Of a stretch of 64,000 nucleotides of DNA, positions 35,212-47,500 are shown in pieces (position 1 is the first letter of the stretch; each line of letters begins with the position of its first letter). The DNA comes from Diprion similis (Eukaryota > Arthropoda > Insecta > Hymenoptera > Diprionidae): contig NC_060106.1 in assembly GCF_021155765.1 (NCBI RefSeq), positions 14,224,031 through 14,288,030 of the forward strand, written 5' to 3'. Below the pieces are notes generated by a model. It was given only the letters and a program-made list of their open reading frames with translations. It had not been told where the DNA came from and searched no databases. A program made the translations under genes and the position numbers.

Positions 35212-38200
35212 TTCTTAGGCATCCGTTTAGCCGACGTACCTAGTCTGTATTACACTCGTCACGGTTATTTGCTCCACAAAGTACTTTGCACGCGGACATT
35301 TGTGCTTCTAGGCAACTATCAAGGTCTCTTTCGCCAATTTACTGTTCAACTTGTACGTTTGATCTTCGGCTATTCATCGTACCATAGAATTTAACAAGTT
35401 ACTTGATCGTCCAGACGATACGAAGGTAGGGTAGCATCTTGCGGGAACGTGAGACCCTGATGATGATTCGAAAAATTCGGAACCTTGCGACATTTTGCAA
35501 AACAATATTTACACGCGGCGTTGCTAGATGAAGGATGCGAAATATCGTGACACCGTGCAGCTCAAGTTTGCTTAGACATATCGCGTAATTGATTATGCGG
35601 TGTGTTCGGGGTCGTCGTCTTCATTGGGTAACGCATTCGAACACGGTTAGCATCTTGTTCCAAGGAAGACCGGATTCGAGCTGCTTATAAACAATTGACG
35701 TAATCGATTTCATATTTATAGTCCTTCCGAATCGATGTTACACGACCAGTCGTCTTGGTCTTTGCTCTGCGACGTTGGCTCCTGGTAGGTTCGTCGTCGG
35801 CGAAATCGAGAGTGCGCTCCACCGACTCTACGTGCTCTTGACACGCTTTGGCGTTTCAATTATGGCTGTGTAGACGGGACGTTCAATTATCCCTTACCTG
35901 CAGACTTCGAATTGTTATTGTTGGTCTTTTTACTGTTCTTCGTGGTTGATGGGCTTACAGGGAAATTATATCCGTGACTTGAATACCGCACTTTGGCCGG
36001 CAAGCCTATATCCAATATCCGAATATTCAATACACGTCATTTACAGCGGTTTCGGGCTGATGACTATTCGCAAATACGCATTTGTGGAGGTTGGCCCTAA
36101 ACGCCACGTTCCTCTATTCCGCTTCTCCTGTGCGTGTAACCTGAACATCATTATTCTAAAGATTGTATGAAAATCCATTCAGTAATCTGTCGATGCATGA
36201 AACTTTTCTAATATGATGTATATATATACCTATTTCATACTTGGAAATTTGTATTCAATACGCGCGCAACATCATTCAGATTTGAGAATCTGTTGAAGTT
36301 TGTCCCCCTGAACGTCGGCAGCGATTTCATGCTTAGACTGCTTCATGGTCTGCGTCAATATATCGTTTTAACATTCAAATATCCCCTAGGCAGGCATCTA
36401 CTCGACTTGAAAACGTCACTAAGTAACATCGAACGCAACCGCGCCAATATTTAGGCACACCAACTTACCCAATTGTTTACGCGGCACATTCACGTAGCTG
36501 GATTATCGAAACCTCCGAGTATTCCGTCAACGGGGTAAATACCACCTACAGGAAATTGTCACGTGTCCTTTTTACCCCCCATGGGCATTAAAATTCCACA
36601 GTGGAACACGTGCGGTTCGAACGTGACGAATGGCACAATTATCAAATTGTAGACACCAAATAGCTGCTCGTATACTCTCAACTAAATTTCGGCAAAGTGA
36701 AGGCGAGAATTTAAACAGACGATCGATTTATCTCATCAGCAATAATCTCATACATTTGTCATGATTCTGATTTCTGGTACATCTTAAATTATGAATTCGT
36801 TATAGTAGGTATATCGGTTACTCGGGAAATATTCGAGGTCAGTCTATTCGCGCAACACGTGGATTGGCTGTGCCGATTTTTCGCGTCAACACAGAACAAC
36901 GGGGAACTTTTCGTTCGACATTCGCGGCTGGCGTCGGGATGCTGCTCGGTGAAATTCTGTGCCAACAACGATGAGTCAGTAACGTAAGACAACCGACGGA
37001 TACTTGACGTTCACGTCTGCCAGTAGTGCCAGTGGACTTCCTCGGGCACGAACGCGTTGCTAATCTTAGCCTAGTCCCCTTGGCGCAGAGGGATGTCTAT
37101 GTCTCATTCTCACACTCCCTGATGACTCCGTTTAAATCGAACTGCAGTCCAACGGTTCGAAATTGTACGGACATCGAGAGGAGATGATCGCGAGGAAAAC
37201 GATCGAAACACCGCGGATCATCGTAGGAGCATGGTTACATGGTTGGATTGACGGCGTTATTATCTTTTTTAATATTTTCGTCGACGGATTGACGCATACC
37301 GGATGAATAATCCCGTACGAGATGGTCGGTCGGGTTTTCGGAGAAGCTCGAGAATTGTGATCCCTTACTGCGTAGATACGTGGAGCAGAGTATACGTCTG
37401 AGGTTGTAAAGAAGACGCGGTTAATTTTATGAAAATGGGTTAAGTACCAGCGCAAAGTTTTTCGTATTTTTAACTAATGCCTTTGAGCATCTCCGCGACG
37501 TAAGCGGTTGAGGAAAGAGTGGAATTTCCTGTAACTACCCACCGACCAGAGCTTATACACGCTGGCTGGGAGCATCAGCATTTAGCAACCTCTGGAACCA
37601 ATGCGACTTTGACTTGCCTCAACCTCTTCCTCATTCCCCGTATTCACTTGCTGCTTCTTCTCTCGCCAATCCTTTTTCACCGTTTTTTAACGTCTGCGAC
37701 GCGGGTTGCTGGAGAGGGTGACGACCGAGACTTAGTACGGCGGAACGGGGAAGGATCGTGAAGGAAAATAGGGCACAGTACGTCTAGAAGCTGCTTTACT
37801 CGGATCTTTTTTCACGGAAATGATACTGGGCCGAGGATGAATTGAAAGTGAAACGATTCAGCTTCCCTTCTTACGCGTTTTTAACGCGCCACGGCTATAA
37901 TACAACCTGCCGCTTGGATTAATTACGATTTGAGATGACTGCGCGATATGTATACGCGTTTACCGTGATGTGCCTACCTTATACCTAGGCATCGTTACAA
38001 CCACAACAGGAAACATAACTTAGCACGTAATTATACAATGGTTAATTATGTGAACGAGCAAACACACGAAACTACTGCGCACAGTTCCCACTTCATTTAA
38101 CCGATGACGTACCGTGCCGCCGTTCTCAACTCGCAGGTTATTAAATCATTAGCGTCACTGCTGACTGTGTATCTGGTTCCTTAAATATATTATAGAGAAC

Positions 38201-38750
38201 TGGCGTGTTAAGCGGTTTATAAACTTTAGGTAACCCAAGTAGTGGCGCTTAACCCGCGCTACTATACCTACTTCACATTCTCTTCGGGCGTTGAATGAAA
38301 TCTGAGAAGAATATAATGGGTACGATATTACATCGCCGGACTGAAATCTGTTCTAGGTAGAGAAATTCGCTCGGTGCAGGAAGCTCGTAAAGCGAATCAT
38401 TTCTAATCACAAAACATGTACAATTTTCTAGATCACCGAAGCGATGATTGGGCTGTTTGTTAAAATGCCGTTTCGTCGAAACTTGTCACTTGTGCAGAAG
38501 TCACTGCACGTGCATTACGGCTATATGTGTGTATAAAATTATCGTGATTTCGGACGGATCGTTGTAAATATGTCTAATGTAATAACGACGTTTGAAATGA
38601 CGCGGTGGAATCAAATCTCACGAAGTTAACACGCTCGTTGATGGGAACTATCTGCAAGAATTCAGCAACGAGTGATACCTGTCAAGATTAAATTCAGTTT
38701 TCGAGTAGCGGCACCCCGGTTGTAACGCGATAACGGTGATAAATATATGT

Positions 38751-38822
38751 TGATATATATATATATACGTATTATGAGTGTGTGTGTATATACATATATA
38801 TATATATATATATACACATACG
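38751..38822. repeat. (TA)n/(TG)n compound microsatellite
   Basis: AT dinucleotides, a short GTGTGTGT block, then AT dinucleotides again. Confidence 0.85.
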
Positions 38823-40056
38823 TGTATGAATATGATTTTTTTCTTATTTTATCACTCGCGACTCGGGTTATACCTGCAATGATGTAAGAAAAAATAAGCG
38901 AGAGTCTGCCTGTGCTGCAGGTATTTCACACGCATGCAGCTAAGGAAGCAGAAGAAGCTTATGATGAATCGGTTAGAAGGGACGACACGCGCTTGGATCG
39001 TTTTAATCGTCGGAAGCTCGCCGAACTCCGCCGCTGTCCTCCACCGCTATCTTACATGCCTCATGGGAAAATATAAACGTTTGCGTCCGAGAGATAAACA
39101 ACAAGCCTGCGCGATCAAACAGCCACCCAGCCGGCCCCTCGGCGATCTCCTCCTTTTACCGCGCCTACAACAGGCTACAGCCATTCGCTATCTGTGCGCC
39201 CGAGGGATCGATGTCCCTTTACGAAATTGTTCGAATCTCTCTTGCGAGATAAAATGACACCTGGTGGAACTAAAAGTCAAGACAAACTTTATCTAGGCGC
39301 GTGCAATCTTGTTTACTCTATTCTAGAAATCTTCGACACGTATGTGGAAGACGCGTTAGTAACGTTATGGTGTTTGATTAGATTGGAAATACATGGTTTT
39401 ACGAAAACCAACGAAAACTAATCGCTTACTTCGGGATTTTTGAAACTCATTTTTGTTCGATATATATAGTCGATATCGCGGTTGCATAGATATGATCGAA
39501 TTGTCATATCATTGTTATCGAATAATCATGCGGAGTGATCGATTTGCCGGAATAAAGTTCGGAAGTAATCAGGTCAAAATCTGGAGTTCGTGTCTTACAG
39601 TGTTGATTCTTTTTTAAACGGTAGCTCAACTATCGCGACAAAGTCTTGTTTCCTGGGCATTGCTCTGCGCTAGATTCTATTTGTGTTGTTATGTTTCGCG
39701 GAGGCATTTTACATTTCCGATATATACCTACTCGTCGTAAAATCTGAAACCTTGTTGTAGGATCATCGATGCGTTTTATTTACGATGATAGGTATTAATC
39801 TTTTGCCGTGTAATGCGAATAATCGATTCGAAATTCAATCGTATGGAAAGTGTACATTTTTTTAGCCCGTCCCGTGAATCGTGGAAAAATACCGGAATAT
39901 TGAAAAATAATAGCTTTTAACAAAATCAAGTGTTATTCGTAAAGAAATACAAATATTTTGAAATAAAATTCAATCAGCGTTGCCAAAAAAGTCTTGTATT
40001 GAAATTTTCTCCGTTCACACTGCAACGGCAGTTTCTCTTCTCTAACTTGTGACAGA

Positions 40057-40084
40057 CCCCCCCCCCCCCCCCCCCCCCCCCCCC
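40057..40084 (+). repeat. C homopolymer
   Basis: Twenty-eight consecutive C. It could form an i-motif/G-quadruplex, and its exact length may be an assembly estimate. Confidence 0.9.
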
Positions 40085-42627
40085 GACCATTGGAATCAGG
40101 CCAACGATCGTCTTGGAACCTCATGACTCTGAGTCATTTTGCTGAAAAATGGTCATTCGTTCGTTTCTTCACAACCATCGGCCGTTCTCTCAAACATGCC
40201 GGTTAAACCCGCGCGTTTTCATTGACGTTGCTAATTTTATTCGATGGCGGAAAGAAATTAGGCATCTCAGAGAACAATCACAACATGCTCGAATCGGTGT
40301 ATTCAACTCATTTGTCAAAGTTAATGAATAATAATGATCTTCTTCGGCAATGGTATGCTTCAGCACTTATTTACTAACAAATTGGAAATACTCGTGAGAA
40401 ATAGTGTATACCGTATGAGAAGAAGTTTTGTTTGTTTGTGTGTGCGTGTTTTTTTATTTCGCTTTGTTGCTTTTTCTTTTTTTTTTTTTCCAAATAAGAA
40501 AATGTAAATTCTGTATATCTGTAAATCATTTTCTAGTATAAGTGGTATAAAAAATGACCCCCCCGTGACTGCGTGTAATATAAACCCATCGTATATATGC
40601 TTAGCGGCACGTGGTAGGTATAGTTGCGGTGCAGAAGTGCGACGTGATTTGATTTATTCGATTAACGGAGAAGAGTGATCTTGTTGAAAAATGAAAAGCT
40701 CTGTGCATATTTTTCCAGCCTAATTTAACGCTAAGTTCAACCCCTAAAGTCAACACTAGCCTGACAAGACTAACTCGCATTATATTAAATTGAAATTACA
40801 ACAGATAAGGGTTTTAATTTATGATTATATGGCAAAAGTCGCTCACGTGTAGCTTAAAATCATCTCGTACGCACATCTTCGTACGGTGCAACAAGGAGCG
40901 ATGACTCGCACCTACTGGCCTCTCGGCAAACCAGCGACGAAAAATGACGACATTTAAATTCTTACTTACGCCTTACAGTTTTCTGGGGGAATATATTTTT
41001 TGTTTGTTTGTTTTTTTTTTTTTTTGCATTTTTATTCCCGGTCCGCGCTTCTCGGCCTCGAATCGAATGCGCGAAGGTCAGCTTGGTATTTTTCTTTCGC
41101 AAACGACAAACGACAAACGGCGCCCCCGAAAATTTTCAGAGGCTGAAATGAAAATTCTTTTTCAACTTATATCTTCCACCCACGCTGCGGACTGTGTTAT
41201 AACTGCTTTAGAAATATATAGCTTACACGTCCTCGATCACTTATCTATATACGACAAGTCGCTGGCTATTGGGACGCGTTTGTTTTTCATTTGTTTGTGA
41301 TACTTGACGTTTTCCTTTTTTTCCTTTTTCTTTACGTCTCATCCCGCGGTGATAAAATATCGTAACGTCACACAGCACTTGGTAGGACATAACTTGAGTG
41401 AGTGAAAAATTTGACTCCCATTCTGACTCGTGTATTCTTGTACCCCCATACATATATAATTCAGCGAATCTTCGCCGTTGATACGTGTTTGAAAAAAATT
41501 TTAGTAGGTCGGAAAAAAATGAATCGCGGTAATTTTCTTAATACATTTTTTGTCACGACCATTTTAATTATAAGTATGCGTCATTGTGTCTTCCGTAACA
41601 AAAAATTTAATCTATTTACTTATTCGTTTATTTATTTATCCATCTCGTATTCTACTGACGTAGACCGAATCTAAAGTAAGCTACCGTTTGTGAGCAACGA
41701 ATTCATTCAGTCCTTCGGAATCTTCTCGTGGAAAAAATATTTGGTAATTTCAACATCATTCGCAACTCTTTAGAGAATCCTTGGGTAAAAGAAAAATTCT
41801 GTTACATCAACACACGTGCGGGTTACGATGATGTTATAATTCAATGGCAATAAATTGTAAAAACAGTCTTCAACATGAAAATGAATAGAATTATGTACAA
41901 GTCGATCAATGATCGGATATAATGAACACCTTGATTTATACATTCGGTCCAAATATAATTCCAAATTTAATAAACATGTAATGTTCGCCGGATAAAATTT
42001 ATTCGACGCTTATCTGGCACGGAAATTATGAAAAACTACTTCGATTCTGGTCGACAGCTGTGCTGGATAAAATAAAGAGTTTAGTCAGGATTATTGTACA
42101 GTGTTGTTGAATTCCTTTTGTCGCACGAGCGTAGAGCTCTCGGTCTTCAGCTGCTTGACCATTATTCATGTACCTACGAATACCACAAGCCTGTGTGACT
42201 AATACTTTGTGCCGTTTGAACGAAACGAGATATAAATTGAAATTTAATTCTGATCTCGGGATATGGGTAAAACTGTTCGAATTCCTCGAGTCAGCATCCC
42301 CGTGCGATCGCTTTTACCCAAGATAAAAACGTAGGACAAAAGTCACCGCAGGAGCGCAACCGAAATTGCAAAGGAAGCCGCTTAAAGCACACGACAAGTA
42401 TAACGCACCTTGCAGGGAAAAAATGGCACGAGTCTACCTACACGGCGTCGGACACGCGAGCTTTCCCGGAGTAGCGCTCTCGATGTCCGCTCGTTGCCGT
42501 CTCGCCGTCCTGGGATTATATTTAGACTTCAACTTTCCTCGAGTTAAACGAACGAGTCTGTAGTGGCCGATGCTTCTGCCCTAGGAAGGTGCAGGCGATG
42601 CTCGCCGATGCAGTCTCTAGGCCTTTG

Positions 42628-42661
42628 GTTCGTTCGTTCGTTCGTTCGTTCGTTCGTTCGT
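42628..42661 (+). repeat. (GTTC)n microsatellite
   Basis: Eight tandem TTCG/GTTC units. Read as protein it gives R-S-F-V repeats on + and N-E-R-T repeats on -. Confidence 0.95.
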
Positions 42662-42776
42662 TTCTCGTCTTGTTGGGATTCCGCGACGGCGACGACTTCC
42701 TCGTTGCTGCTTCGTAGAGCCGACTCTGTCGCAACGCGCGAGCTTCTGCAGCCCGGAGACGCAGACGTAGACCCAG

Positions 42777-43075
42777 AGAGAGAGAGAGAGAAAGTTAATA
42801 GAAAGAGAAAGAGAACGGAGAGAGGAGCGTCCGAGCGAGCGCCGGTCTCGTCGTCTCAAATTGCACTTGTCATTCATAAACAATGCGGCTGCCTCTTACC
42901 GTATCAGTTCTTCAAGAGGCAGGGGCAAAGCGTCCGTTCTGCCTATTAATAGCTTGTTCAACGTCGAATGGATCGTGTCTACACCGTTTGCTTCGTTGTT
43001 CATCACCCACGTGCCCCCCATTTCGATAAGCTCGGGGTACAGAAACCCCGAGGTTCTTCTGCTCTGTCGCCTTCG
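42777..43075 (+). promoter_or_regulatory. candidate promoter: GAGA run, initiator, leader exon with donor
   Basis: A GAGAGAGAGAGAGA run (about 42775-42791), then CpG-rich sequence, then TCAGTT at 42904-42909 as a possible initiator, and a leader of ~170 nt ending at 43075 before GTGAGTGC. No DPE at the strict spacing. It fits a developmental-gene promoter with a non-coding first exon, but nothing proves transcription. Confidence 0.35.
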
Positions 43076-44527
43076 GTGAGTGCACCAGTTATTGACCCTG
43101 TTCCAATTATTGACTTTTTTTGGTTGTATCTGTTTGATCGTTTGTTTTAAAATTACTAAGACATAAATTTGCAGTTTGCTAAGACTCTAGCAATTGATTT
43201 TAGTCGTCGAGAAATTCATAATTCCTGCCGTAAATTTATAATTTTGGAAAGTTGAAGGATCAATGATTGGGTTTAAACGTGCCAATAACTTGTACACTTA
43301 CATTATACAATGTCTATATAAGTCAGCCAAACCTGAAGCAGGTTTAGAATATTTTCAAAAGTTACGCAATGACCGGAATAGAATTTTCAACGCGAAGTTC
43401 GAATTCATTGATTCGAAACACTTGGTCAAAGCGATTCATTCGTACTGGTATACAATAAAAGCCTGATTTTAACATTAGCTGCAGAAATTCTACCGTTCTT
43501 GCTGATTGGGTGAAGATAAATTTTCCGAGTACGCGCATACATGCAGCTCTTTGATGCGTATCGTTGATTTTCACCGAGCAGGCGACATGCTATATATGTA
43601 TAATGCATGACTAGTGACTAAGTGCAGGTCTCTATCGCCGGGTAAAAATGGACAAGTAGGTATGCACAGGTACCTTTGTGCGGACAATCGGCCGAGTTCA
43701 TCAGCACTAGGCGACACGTATAGGTACCGCTGTGAATGCGAGTGAGATGTTCTGTCGGAAGTCATTTATTAATAGACGTGGATGTAGAGAAAAACGTGCT
43801 TCGAGAACGACCCGAAGATCAACATGCTCGCCCATTATCTTGCTATGTATTACTCAACCGGTTGGTGGTCCAAAAGTGAAACGTGAAATTCAAACCCACC
43901 GTATATTTCACCGGGTCAGGCAACGATGTGCAGCATCTTTCCACCATTCTGGATATACCTGCGTCCTATAAAAATATTTACACAGTGGTAGAGATCTGGT
44001 AGATTTCGCGTAAGAAAATTCTATCGATCCGAAATCGCGGAAAGACCGAGATAGAGACCAGTTCGGTCGAAGTTATTTTTCAGTCAAAATTCAGTCTGGG
44101 TACAACGATTTATCGAGATGCATTTCTGATCAAAAACTTCTTCAATTTTTTGTCTAATTATGATTGTTTTTTGGGGGGGAAATCGTGGAACTGCCGTTCT
44201 ATTTTATTTGCTTAAATTTAAAAATTTTATCTTAAATATACGTGCTGTAGAAACTTTTAACAAGAGTTGAAATAATTCAAACTATGTGGTATATACAATT
44301 TGAAAAGTGATAAAAATACTTCGAAGATGCTTTCGGACAAATTGGCCCATTTGGCAGAGAAATGTTGGTCCCAGTTTAGTACCAGAGAGGGTGAAAGGTA
44401 GAAGTTGAACGCAGCGTGCCGTTATCATCGCGCATTGTGGGACACACAGCAGTGTGCGTGCGTAGACTTTGGCGCCAACTGTTGCATTGTTAATCGGTGA
44501 ACGGCAGGGCATCGCCTTTACATCGAC

Positions 44528-44548
44528 GAAGCTTGAAGCTTGAAGCTT
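44528..44548 (+). repeat. (GAAGCTT)3 tandem repeat
   Basis: Three exact 7-bp units, each containing a HindIII-type AAGCTT. Confidence 0.9.
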
Positions 44549-47500
44549 GAATCGGCGACCCGACACCCCCGTGTTCCTATTTCTGCTAACAACTGCTTCC
44601 GAGTTCTTACGTCTATGCCACTGCTACGCATGATACGCGGATTCTGCAATACCGCGTGTAGCTTTGCCCTAAGCGAGAAGGCAGGCAGATTCACGCGAGT
44701 GTGCGTGCGCGTACGAGCGCTTGTACATTTATAGAACCGGTAACTTGCGGTTAAGATAACGCTAATTGCTCCGCCCGAAGAAATCCTCCAGCTCTTCCGG
44801 CATGTGTATAGTAACGGACGTTTGTGAAATGATTATTATTCATATTTTGTTTTTGACAAGAGGACCTTCGTGTTTAAACAGGGAAAATATTTTCATAAAT
44901 GTTGTAATTTTTATAGATAATGAACGACGGCCGTTACGTTAACAGGATTTTGGTGGTTGTGGATCTAGGTAAACGTATCTGCGTAAAGCGTTTTTCTTGA
45001 TTTGACAAATTTCAGCTTATTTGGGTGAAAAATAAACGACGCCGCAACGCTTCTCTTAATACGTATCCGGGGGAATATTTTTCTTTTTATTCCAACGTTA
45101 CTGTGCACGCACTGCATTTTCATGGGATGCGACGAGAGGGGCAACGTAGCGTTCCGAACGATAATCGTACATCGATAACGTAACACTCCCAACTCGTCAA
45201 GTGACGATCGATCACATTCGGCACTACCGAGATTTGTCACCGCTGACGATAAATCATCGATAAGATTTACCTTCCTTGCCTTTCACATCTACGCGTTAAA
45301 CTGTAGGTATAGTCTCTTGACGTAATCCATTATGTTTCTTATAGACGGATTAATATAGACCGCGAGTTGAGTAATTAGTAGATTCTTCATTCGTGTCTAG
45401 GCTCAGTTCTCGGATCTTTCTCCGTCACTCGATGATGTCCGTCGACAGGAAGCCTGATTTTTTTTCCTCCGCTCTAGGAACACAAACAAAATTAACCGAG
45501 TAGAAGAAATACAACTGAAATGAAAAGAAGCATAAGAAAGAAGAAGAAGAAGAAGAAGGAGAAGAAAATGGAGGAAAAAAAAGCCTAATGAGTAAAGATC
45601 TCTTTTTGCGATAGCGATGGAAATACATATTCGCGCTTTTTCTCTTTCCCCTCTCCTTTGACAAAACAATATAATGTCGAGCATCAATTCCCAATTACTT
45701 GGATTACAAAAATGAATACTTGATTCACTCGGTTGATATTAAACCGCGGATGTACAGGCTTATACGCGCATCGATCGATCGAAGTGTAAATTTCCTTACC
45801 GTTTTTCGAACGAGTTATCTTTCGTCCTTGTCACAATATATAATTAGACTCGCACGGCGAAACGCTCGCTTGAACTCGGTGCGCGAGAACCTGCAGCACC
45901 ACTGCTCGACTCTACTCGTCCACTTTACATCCGCGAGCTAATCAACGAGCAAACTTCCACAGAGCGAGTTACCGTTTGCATAAACAGTTAAAGAATAAGT
46001 TGAAAGGAAAATAAAATGTAATAAAACTGGGCAGAAATTTTGTTGGAAAAAGTGAGAGGCAAGAAATAAAGGAGGGAGAATGAGAGAGAAAAAAAAGAAA
46101 TTAAAACATAATACGGGTAACCAGAAAAGTGTATGTAAAAATTGTACGCACGTTTATTGTGCAACCCATTTAGACAACGGCATCTAACGATCCTCAAAAG
46201 TGCCTCTGACCCTGTGTATACACGGTGGTTCGAAAAATGTTGGCACAACAAAATACAGAGACGTCGGCGTTTCCTTTCAAGAGAAAACAAGACCACTTAA
46301 GTCATTAAACATTTTTCTCTTTATTCATCCTCCATTTTCTCATACGTATCTAAATTTTTACATTACCTACATGCCACCTGCACAGATTGTTATTTCTTCC
46401 TGTCTTTTATCGCACGCTGTGCAGAAAACACGTCGGCTGATGGTTATTCGAAATTTCGCGCGGACAGAAACTCGGACATCTTTTTACACCGAGTGTTTAA
46501 CACGCGACGTTGGATTTTGAGCCGGATTGAAAAAGCTCGCCGAAACGTGACACCCGAAGGGTTTATCTCGCGTTTGTTGGCCGAAGGTACGACGTCGCGT
46601 CTCTTGGTGCGCTTCTCTCTCGGCTTCAACGTCGCTCCGCAACCTGCGAGAGCTTCGTATGGTGCTGCAAGCCTGGGTGGATAGATAAGGGCAGAGTTTT
46701 ACAACCTGAGCCCAGGTACACGGAGACGTATTTACGGCAGGACGGCCGAGTGGCTCGTTTTAAGCCACGTTAAACAGAGGCTAGTTACTCCCGTTTAGGT
46801 TGTGTACTGTAGGTAGGTACTGACTCTATACCACGCCTCGTATCAACCACGCTAGAAATTACTTAAGCGTCTTGGGGCCCCACGGACTGGCGTCGCGTCG
46901 AGATATTATAGAATTCGGAAAACCAACTCGATGTCATGAAATGACATTTATTTTTTCATTCATTTTCAATCTTCTTCCAAATCTCAAGTGTAATCATTTG
47001 ACTTCGTTCTATTTTCTTAAATATTATATGTTCGAAAATTTGATGGTATAGAAATAACATGGATAATGTAATCTCAAGGGTACACGTGAGTCACGACACT
47101 CGGGTTAATCCTCACCTATAAGACGAGAAACTGACTAAGTCGTATCGACCACGTCTATTGATTCTCATATCAGTAAAAAAAAATGAGTAAAGAAAAATTT
47201 GATAGTGCAGGCTAGGAAAGCGTGCGACGATATCGATGCAGAAATCGCCGATTCCGACGGTAGTTCGTTACTGGCCGATTTCCATGTGAGAGAATGTCTA
47301 CTTTTTTCTACATCTCTTGAACGTAAATCATATGAGGATGGTCTGGGATCGGCAACTGCCACATGAGCACCATCGGCGCAGAATAAGAGGCAACATTCCG
47401 CGTCGTGTAAGAAGATAAAAGATGAAAACGACGCGAGTTTGCGAAGAAGACAACAGGACGCGTTTTTGCCCTGTCGGATCCGTACTTACTCGTGAAATTC

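Larger units (their letters stand above)
35212..42360. other. no gene seen
   Basis: Short frames only, without domains or convincing splice borders. Contains TA/TG repeats (38751-38822) and a 28-base C run (40057-40084). Confidence 0.5.

Noticed and set aside
46729..46765. tRNA-Leu/Ser-like start (GACGGCCGAGTGG)
   Set aside because: No B-box (GGTTCGAnTCC), no anticodon arm or closing acceptor stem downstream; at most a chance A-box.
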